The position numbers were made by a program, and so were the translations under genes. From contig JNEM01014757.1 of the NCBI GenBank assembly GCA_000697335.1, positions 1 through 14,961 of the forward strand: a DNA stretch of 14,961 nt, written 5' to 3'. This DNA is from Conidiobolus incongruus B7586. Its lineage: Eukaryota; Entomophthoromycota; Entomophthoromycetes; Entomophthorales; Conidiobolaceae. Below, in pieces: positions 7,604 to 14,961 of this stretch. Under the pieces are notes generated by a model. That model worked only from the letters and a program-made list of their open reading frames with translations. It had not been told where the DNA came from and searched no databases. Numbering within the stretch: the stretch's first letter is position 1; every line of letters begins with the position of its first letter.

Positions 7604-10600
7604 CTATTTTGCATTTTCTGGATTGTTATTTATCATATCCATGGTACGCACCGTGGGATGCATATTGAGACCAACGATTTCGGGGTTGAATTTGATGGCA
7701 TTGCGCTGTCTGCCTATCCATAATCTGAGGGTAGCATATAGAAGAATGACTACACCACCAACTAAAGGGATCAGCCAGTAGATTGGGTTCAAGCGATAGC
7801 TGGTACCAAATGCAACGTTGAATGGAGGAATGTACACAATACAAAAACCGAGAATCATACCACAAGTCAAGCCAATGAAGTTCTTGGAGTTCGTGAACAT
7901 GTGCTTGCCGAATGGGTACTTGAATTTGGCCTTACAAGCAAACAAGTTGAATGCCTGACAAATCATAATCGACAAATAGTAGATAGATTGGGCTTGTGCC
8001 AGCGCTTCGACTTGCTGAGCAGCATTGATGCTGGTTCCATGTACATTGATATAATCTTTAGCTCTGGTGGTGAAGAAATTATTATCATCCTTATTAGCAA
8101 CTGACATGATACGGGGACAATCGGTTAGAGTAATACCAAATGATGATAAAACCCAGAAATAGGCGATATGAGCAATAATGGCTTCAAGAACACCCACTTC
8201 AAGATATGCCCAGCTGAGCAAAGGTAAATCAACCATGACTTCATCTTCAGTGGATTCGAAAGCATCTTGCCAGTGTTCTTTGGTAAATAATGTCTTGAAG
8301 TTGTGTCTGAATTTTTGGAATTTAGTGATAGGAATCTCTTCCCCAGTTTCAGGATCAACTCTGGGTTGGAGTTCTCTAGATTTCAATCTGCGGAATCTTT
8401 CGACAGACTTGGGAGTGACAGGCTTACGAGGAGGTAACTTCATTAGTCCAGTTGCCGTTTCAGGCTTATCCCAGGCAAATGAAAGGGCAGCAAACAATTC
8501 GAAACCCAAATCAACTACTAATATCAAGATGGAACTCAATGGAAGTGGAATAGGAACAATGACATATAACAATTGGGGAATGACTTCAGGAATGGAGTGA
8601 GTGACAGTGTATTGAATACTCTTCTTCAAATTGGCAAAAATTAAACGACCTTCTTCAATACCTTTGACAGTTGTGGCAAAGTTATCATCAAGCAAAATCA
8701 TAGCAGCGGCTTCTTTAGATACATCAGAGCCAGATTCGTTCATAGAAATACCCAAGTCAGCCTTCTTCAATGCAGGAGAATCATTCACACCATCACCAGT
8801 CACACCAACAATATGACCCATAGATTGGGCTCTTTTGACAATCTGAAGCTTGTGTTTAGGAGAAGTACGGGCGAAAATGATTTCTTCCTTGTTGAAGATA
8901 TTGTCCCAATCTTTTTCAGTGAGAGAATCAATCTTTTCACCATGAATTACAATTGCATTGTATTCATCTTCCTTGATGCTTTCGATAGGTCGCCCAGTTT
9001 CCTTGGCAACCATTTCTTTAGTTTTTGATAACACTAAATTGATCTTGCGTCCAATGGCTTCAGCAGTGAGAGGGTGATCTCCAGTAACCATCATAACCTT
9101 GACACCAGCGGTACGACATTTACCTATAGCTTCACGTACACCATGCTTGGGAGGATCTTCCAAACTGACTAAACCAACAAAGGTTAAGTTTTCAGAGGGG
9201 TAGTTCTTGTCTTTCTTAGAGAATTCATAATTTTCAGGGTACTGATCACGAGGGAGCCAAAGCTGAGCGAAGGCCAACACACGGTGACCTTGACTAGCCA
9301 TATATTCATAAGTTTCCATGAATTTGGCCTTGTGATCCTCTGTTAAATTTTCGATTTGTCCATTAATTAAAATAGTTGAGCAAAGACGCAAAACTCTTTC
9401 AGGAGCACCCTTTAGAAGAAGAGTCAGATCACCTTCAGGGTTGGGAAGCTTATTGATGCTAAGAGCCCATTTGTTGTCCGAATTGAAAGGAATTTCAAAG
9501 ACTTTGGGATAAGTGTTTCCTACATTATCAAAATCTTCCAAGTTAGCACCCGCAAATCTAATTAAACCTGATTCAGTAGCATCTCCGACAATTTCACGCT
9601 TGTCAACTGGTACGTCAGTACGGTCAAACTTGACTTTGGTATTCAAACTGGCATTCAACATGATCTCTTTGATTCCGGGAGAATCAATAGACACTGGATT
9701 ATCAGCTTGTCCAAGGTTACGGAGGGAAGAGTACATATTCAAGCTACTCCAGATTCTCGTGACTGTCATTTGGTTACGAGTCAAAGTACCAGTTTTATCA
9801 GTGGCTAATAATGTAATAGCACCAAGTGTTTCGACGCCTTGGAGATGTTTAACCAAGACATTTTCCTTTGCCATTTTCTTCGCAGCAAGTGTCAAAAGCA
9901 TAGTCACTGTAGCTGGCAAACCTTCGGGTACCCAAGCCACGAAAACACCGATAGAGAAATTGAGCGTGTTATTAATGTTCTTATACACGACCAAACTGAT
10001 TACGAAGAATATAATAGCTGTGATGAAAGCAATACTGGCAATAATCTTAACGAAATGATCGATTTCAACCGAGAGGGGACTCTTTTGCTTCTCTTCACCT
10101 TGTGTCATACCAGCAATTTGGCCTAAAAATGTATTGTCACCGGTACGTATAACAATACCATAAGCTTCACCGGAAACGGCTAAGGTACCGTTAAATGCCA
10201 AGTTGGTAGCTTCTAAAAAGTTCTTTTGGTCGTTTTGTACTAAACGTTCTTGGGGTTCTGATTCTCCGGTTAACGAAGAATTATCTACCTTCATATCTGA
10301 AACGTAGAACAAGAACAGATCTGCTGGAATTTTGTCTCCCATACGCACCAATACAACGTCCCCAGGGACGAGATCAGCAGCGGGTATTTGAGAAAGAGCA
10401 CCTTCACGCACACAACGACATTGCTGAGGAATCATATTCATGAAAGATTCCAAAGCTGCAGCAGTTTTCAGGAGCTGAACAAATTCGATAATTGCATTAA
10501 GCACTGCAACACCTATGAGAATACCTCCCAAGTAGCTGTTAGCAGCGTTGTTGACAGGATCGATACCATAGAGAATATAGGTTAAAATACCGGCCAAGAT

Positions 10601-10846
10601 TAAAAGCAAGTTAAATAAGGCAGTCAAACATTCGAAAAAAAGGATAATAGGATGCTTCTTTTTGGGTGGTGTTAATACGTTGGGACCATACTGTTCTTTG
10701 AGCTGAGCAGCGACTGCTTTGGTTAAACCACCTGAAGTATCAGGGTGAGCAGTATCAACGGTAGTGTTGTAGCGCTTACACACCTCGGGTATCTCGAGGG
10801 AATGTTCATCTATTGGAGTAACTCCAGACTTTTTCTTTTCAGACAT
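7604..10846 (-). CDS. Type IIC P-type cation ATPase, Na,K/H,K-ATPase alpha-like
   Basis: Intronless, 1080 residues. It has the full P-type order: M1-M2 (about 65-127), actuator TGES (193-196), M3-M4 (264-320) with PEGLPATVT (307-315), phosphorylated Asp350 in DKTGTLT, nucleotide-domain FNSDNKW (454-460) and KGAPER (479-484), DPPKHG (565-570), MVTGDHPLTAEAI, ARTSPKHK, TGDGVNDSPALKKAD (683-697), then M5-M10. KGAPER, ARTSPK and the M5 run KKSIQYT place it in type IIC rather than SERCA, PMCA or ENA. Family members exchange Na+ or H+ for K+ across the plasma membrane. Cation-site residues include Glu308, Glu754, Asp779 and Glu783; unusual ones are His750 (Na,K Ser775), Ser751 (Asn776) and Asn967 (Asp926). 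The SYGQ beta-subunit motif and the KETYY tail are absent, and the M6-M7 loop is about 55 residues longer than in animals. An in-frame TAA nine bases upstream fixes the start. Substrate is undecided. Confidence 0.96.
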   Translation of the reverse strand: MSEKKKSGVTPIDEHSLEIPEVCKRYNTTVDTAHPDTSGGLTKAVAAQLKEQYGPNVLTPPKKKHPIILFFECLTALFNLLLILAGILTYILYGIDPVNNAANSYLGGILIGVAVLNAIIEFVQLLKTAAALESFMNMIPQQCRCVREGALSQIPAADLVPGDVVLVRMGDKIPADLFLFYVSDMKVDNSSLTGESEPQERLVQNDQKNFLEATNLAFNGTLAVSGEAYGIVIRTGDNTFLGQIAGMTQGEEKQKSPLSVEIDHFVKIIASIAFITAIIFFVISLVVYKNINNTLNFSIGVFVAWVPEGLPATVTMLLTLAAKKMAKENVLVKHLQGVETLGAITLLATDKTGTLTRNQMTVTRIWSSLNMYSSLRNLGQADNPVSIDSPGIKEIMLNASLNTKVKFDRTDVPVDKREIVGDATESGLIRFAGANLEDFDNVGNTYPKVFEIPFNSDNKWALSINKLPNPEGDLTLLLKGAPERVLRLCSTILINGQIENLTEDHKAKFMETYEYMASQGHRVLAFAQLWLPRDQYPENYEFSKKDKNYPSENLTFVGLVSLEDPPKHGVREAIGKCRTAGVKVMMVTGDHPLTAEAIGRKINLVLSKTKEMVAKETGRPIESIKEDEYNAIVIHGEKIDSLTEKDWDNIFNKEEIIFARTSPKHKLQIVKRAQSMGHIVGVTGDGVNDSPALKKADLGISMNESGSDVSKEAAAMILLDDNFATTVKGIEEGRLIFANLKKSIQYTVTHSIPEVIPQLLYVIVPIPLPLSSILILVVDLGFELFAALSFAWDKPETATGLMKLPPRKPVTPKSVERFRRLKSRELQPRVDPETGEEIPITKFQKFRHNFKTLFTKEHWQDAFESTEDEVMVDLPLLSWAYLEVGVLEAIIAHIAYFWVLSSFGITLTDCPRIMSVANKDDNNFFTTRAKDYINVHGTSINAAQQVEALAQAQSIYYLSIMICQAFNLFACKAKFKYPFGKHMFTNSKNFIGLTCGMILGFCIVYIPPFNVAFGTSYRLNPIYWLIPLVGGVVILLYATLRLWIGRQRNAIKFNPEIVGLNMHPTVRTMDMINNNPENAK

Positions 10847-11180
10847 TAAGCTTTATGAATAAATTAGTTGATGAGAGTAAAAACAATGAATGCGAAATGA
10901 GGGAAATCAGGGCTTATTAAGGTGACCAAATTAGTCTAATTCCAAAAATGCAATGATTTCACTGGTTGAAATTAATTACTATAATATTGATGGAATTAAG
11001 TGAGGAGCCAATAGATATATGATTGAGAATGCTATTCAAATGAAAATAGGGTTATTGAACTGAATTCCAACAACTTTGCAATTGAGGGTGAATCAACAGT
11101 TTATATAAGTGAATAGATTGAATGTTGATGTATAAACAAGGATCATCAAATTAATTTTACCATTTGAATTAACCCCTATA
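10847..11180 (-). promoter_or_regulatory. Probable promoter and leader of the ATPase gene
   Basis: This upstream region is less AT-rich than the DNA beyond it. On the minus strand TTATATAA (11101-11108) is a possible TATA element about 255 bases before the ATG, and AGGGG (plus-strand CCCCT at 11173-11177) matches the core of the fungal stress-response element. Both are weak single motifs; I cannot place the transcription start. Confidence 0.3.
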
Positions 11181-14100
11181 ACTCCACCCAAGCGTTTAAC
11201 CAAAAGTATTATGCCTAATTGAAACTTATTTATTAACCAAGGGTGCATTAAATTAAAATACTCTTGAATAGTTAATTCTTATTTATTTTCTTATTCTGTC
11301 TTCAAACAAATAGTCCATTCCCTTAGACTCTTTCACGCTAAAATCCAGCGATTCAGGTTCATATTCAAAGAATTTTGGTCAATTGGATTTATTTTTTATT
11401 ATCATATATGATAATCTATGTATATCATATATACGAAAATCAATTGATTAGTTTCACATTCAATTAATACATATTTTAAACTGAATATCAACATCTATTT
11501 TACTAAATATATTTAATCAATATTGAGTATTAAACACTATACTAATTCCTCAATCTTAACCTATTAAGCTCATTGCTTAATGAAATTTGTTAGTATTAAT
11601 CAGGTATAATTTACGATTCAAGTGAATATTATTTTGAATGAATTGAATATTATCAAAATAATACATAATTAATGAAAATCAATTTTTTTATTAATTATTA
11701 TTATATAATAAATATTAAATACTATTGGGTCATTCGACAATAATCATATGGAATTCAACCACTTATTATAAATGATCCAATTATAATGATTAAACCAGTC
11801 ATTAAGGTATAATTTACCATCGAATGATATCATTACCTTGGAATATTTATCAACAAAAAAGGGATTACAATAGGAGTTGGTTAAATATATTAAATCATTT
11901 AGCTTGTAATATTACTTGGGAATTTTTAAACATATTTGATAGACTTTGTATTATATTCATCAGAAAATTACTATGAAATGAATGAATATTACATAATATT
12001 AATAATTTTGAAAATAAAAATAATAATATATCTTTGTTATTAATTATTAAAAATTGAATTTCACCGAATTACTCGGTATTAATTATTAACCAAATTATTA
12101 TTATTATGTTAAATTGAATTTATGTTAAATTATGTTATTGATATATTATGTTTTACAAAGCATAAGATGGAATATTTTAATTTTAAAATATGAATTAAAT
12201 TTATTAAAAATAATATTAAAATAATGTCAAAAGCACAGTATTATCACATGAATTTTATATATTAATGAATAATTATACTGTTAAAAACATTTTACTAAAA
12301 TCCATAACAATATAGATTAATTTTGTGAAAAAAATTCCATTGAATTAGTTTTGCCCTTATATTTTAATAATGTGGATATAAAGAGTATCAATAATTTTTT
12401 ACCTGCATAATATGGGCTAATTTTATTGTTTATTTTTTAGTATTAATTTGAAATTTATTTACTAAATGGCTGAATATTAGGTGTTAATTTGATATTCTAT
12501 GATAGAATGGTGATTGGCTAATATTTAGAAATATTTATTTTATTTTAACCAAAGTAATATAATATTAAAAAAATTATTATATTAATGTAATTTAGTTTAT
12601 TTTAGAAATATTATAATTTCTGGAAATTTAATGATATATAGGTTATTTGATAATTCCCAAATTTAGATATCAAATTGAATCAAACCTTTCATTTTTTTTA
12701 GAAAAAACAAAAATTATATAAAATCTTTAATATATTATAATCAATATACTAATTAAAAAAAGCCTTAGTCATGTAGGAAGTCTTACAAAATAGAGTTTGT
12801 TTATCTATTAATATTATATTTTATTATATAAAATCCGTTGAATTTTTTTAACAACATATTTGAAGTTACTCGATTAGGAAATTCACTTTTAAAATATTAA
12901 AACACTTTTTTAATATTCAAACTGAATTATTTACTGAATAAATAAAATGTATTGATAGCTAGTTTATTTCAGAGTAATTCATATTTTTTTATTTAGTTAC
13001 ATAATATACTGTCAATTTTCCAGTATAATATATCTTATTATTTAGTTTAACAATTTTGAATATCTTTATTTAGATTAAGTCTAGATTTTAATCCGCTAGG
13101 TTTGTTGAATTCAGTATTAAATTGAGGAGTATTTTAATGCAGAAGAAAAATATAATTAATAATCCCCAATAATTTAATCAATTCTGTAACTGATATGCAA
13201 TTCATTTGAGCATATTTTCAAAGTTGAAAAATTTGATTTGAAGTATCTTGCATTTTTATAGTATTAATCTATAATATTAAAATATTTATAATCAAATATA
13301 CAGTGATTAACAATAATCAAATAGAGAAGATAATAGTAATAACGAAAGATGGAAATATAAACAAATTAAAAATGCAAGTATAAAGTATGATTTTGTCATC
13401 TTGTAGCCATGACATTTTACTAGAGTATAAGAGAACTAGTAAAAATCAAGTATCATCATAGGAATTTATGTATTGAATATATCAAATAAATGATCTATAC
13501 ATCGCACACATAATGATAATACTTTATAACTTCATCATTCTAGATTAATATAGTTGATACAAAAAACTTACATACTCATTGATATTACGACGTATCAAAA
13601 AATAGTAATTATACAAGTACGACCAAGGAGATATTTCCCAAATATAAGATAGATTATAACAATTTAGATATTTTGAAGTCGTCATTGAATTTGATTGATT
13701 ATTAGAGTTTTGGATCTTTTTTCCTTTCCATACTTTTTCAAATATTTTATGATTCATTGTATCGAATATTAATATGGAATTCAGTATGCCACGTGATAAA
13801 CCATAAGGTAATGATCAAAAATATTTTGAAATCACAGATAATAATATTGTCTATATGAGTAGAGTTAATAAATAACAAACTAATATTATTTATATTAATT
13901 TACCACCCAAAAAATATATAGTTCAAATTAAGAAAATAGCTTATGATTAGCTATTAAAATGGATAAGCTTTAATTTTGATCATAAAACTAATCCTTACTA
14001 AGGATATTATTTTATAAATAATTGATTTTATAATCTTGATTATATTTCATCGAATATATTGATTTGGTTAACATTTTACAGATCTAATATACAATATTTA

Positions 14101-14961
14101 TTTTCGCAGCCATACTTAATATTTCATTAAAAACAACTCTGAATATTTTAACTTTATTGATTCATTTACTCTCTAACACATTTAACTTGTTTTAAATTAT
14201 ATTTATTTATTTCGAAATTTTTTTCTTGAAATAATAAATATTATTACTATTATTTAATCTTTTTTAGTAATTAGATGGATTCTTGAATGAATTTTTGGGG
14301 GTAGTTGAATCTATAAAATAGGATATAAAAATCAATATGAAATTTCCAACTATGTTTGATTATATTTTTCAAAGTAATAAGATAGAAATAAAGTTTTCAT
14401 TTTTTTTTATTTTAAAATTAATAAAATGAGAAATCAATGGATAGGATTTAAAATATTATTAAATATATTTTTAATCAGAATAAGTATTTATTATTCAATC
14501 TTTAATATTATTTTCAAAATGATCTTTAGCATGAAAATATAGTTTAATTTCAAAAATAATATCAATTAAAAAAATGGTAAATATTTTAATTTCTGATTTC
14601 TCAAATTTATTGTTAATATTAGAAAAAATATATATAAAATAAATTGGAGAATTTATATTTTCAAATTTTATATATTCATTCTTAATAATTTTTTATTGTA
14701 ATAGTATTATTTTATAATTAATCTTTGAATTTAATTATATTTAAAAAGGATTATCAAAAGTATTTGATTTTAATATAATTAAAGCTCAACCATAAATCTT
14801 TTAAAATCACTTAAAATTTATAAATAATTTATAATAAAATTTAACTTAAAACTAAAAAGAATATTATTTAATATTAATAAAAAAACAAGGTTTAATTTTG
14901 ATTATTATTTTATATATTGATAAATTAAAATAATAATAAAAATATATTTTTATAATAATTA
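11181..14961. other. Long AT-rich region without a supported gene
   Basis: Composition falls to nearly all A/T, especially 12000-13080 and 14400-14961. Two patches are less AT-rich. At 11283-11378 a minus-strand frame of 31 codons ends in TAA and reads FEYEPESLDFSVKESK-like, which is coding-like. At about 13387-13857 the plus strand has short protein-like frames with breaks, and a 70-codon minus-strand frame overlaps them. Neither patch has a recognisable domain. No tRNA, rRNA, tandem array or inverted terminal repeat was seen. Confidence 0.4.

Noticed and set aside
7626-10585. Short frames overlapping the ATPase gene on both strands
   Set aside because: They are shadows of a conserved 1080-residue reading frame, with no independent support.
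14355-14385. 31-base block similar (26 of 31) to minus-strand 6029-6059
   Set aside because: With this base composition roughly one such pair is expected by chance among all pairs in the window.

Overview
The window is nuclear DNA from a very AT-rich eukaryote, most likely an early-diverging fungus. The evidence is short GT-AG introns of 50-64 nt, an NTF2-like mRNA-export cofactor (NXT1/p15 type), an animal-like type IIC P-type ATPase without the beta-subunit motif, and a tRNA-Ala with internal Pol III boxes. Genes use the standard stop codons. Real genes stand out as GC islands in intergenic DNA that is mostly A and T. The taxon is an inference; a related AT-rich opisthokont cannot be excluded.

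Layout from left to right: the 3' end of an unrecognised plus-strand gene (1-228); a four-exon plus-strand NXT1-like gene (455-1052) that is cut up by three short introns and so looks like no single open frame; AT-rich DNA with unassigned coding-like pieces on the minus strand (about 1117-1697), convergent with NXT1; a broken coding relic on the minus strand (about 2985-3345); a minus-strand gene for a secreted acidic Gly-Asp/Tyr repeat protein (3594-4358) with a TATA box and a poly(A) signal; tRNA-Ala(UGC) on the minus strand (5735-5807); a probable solo LTR (about 6211-6538) lying about 0.4 kb upstream of the tRNA gene; and an intronless 1080-residue Na,K/H,K-type cation ATPase on the minus strand (7604-10846). 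The last 4 kb (10847-14961) is AT-rich and holds no gene I can support, only two weak coding-like patches.

The genes do not form a pathway. NXT1 serves mRNA export, the ATPase builds monovalent-cation gradients at a membrane, and the repeat protein is exported. The points most worth follow-up are the repeat protein, whose 12-bp repeat units differ only at silent positions, and the ATPase, in which two positions of the known cation sites carry unusual residues (His in M5, Asn in M8).
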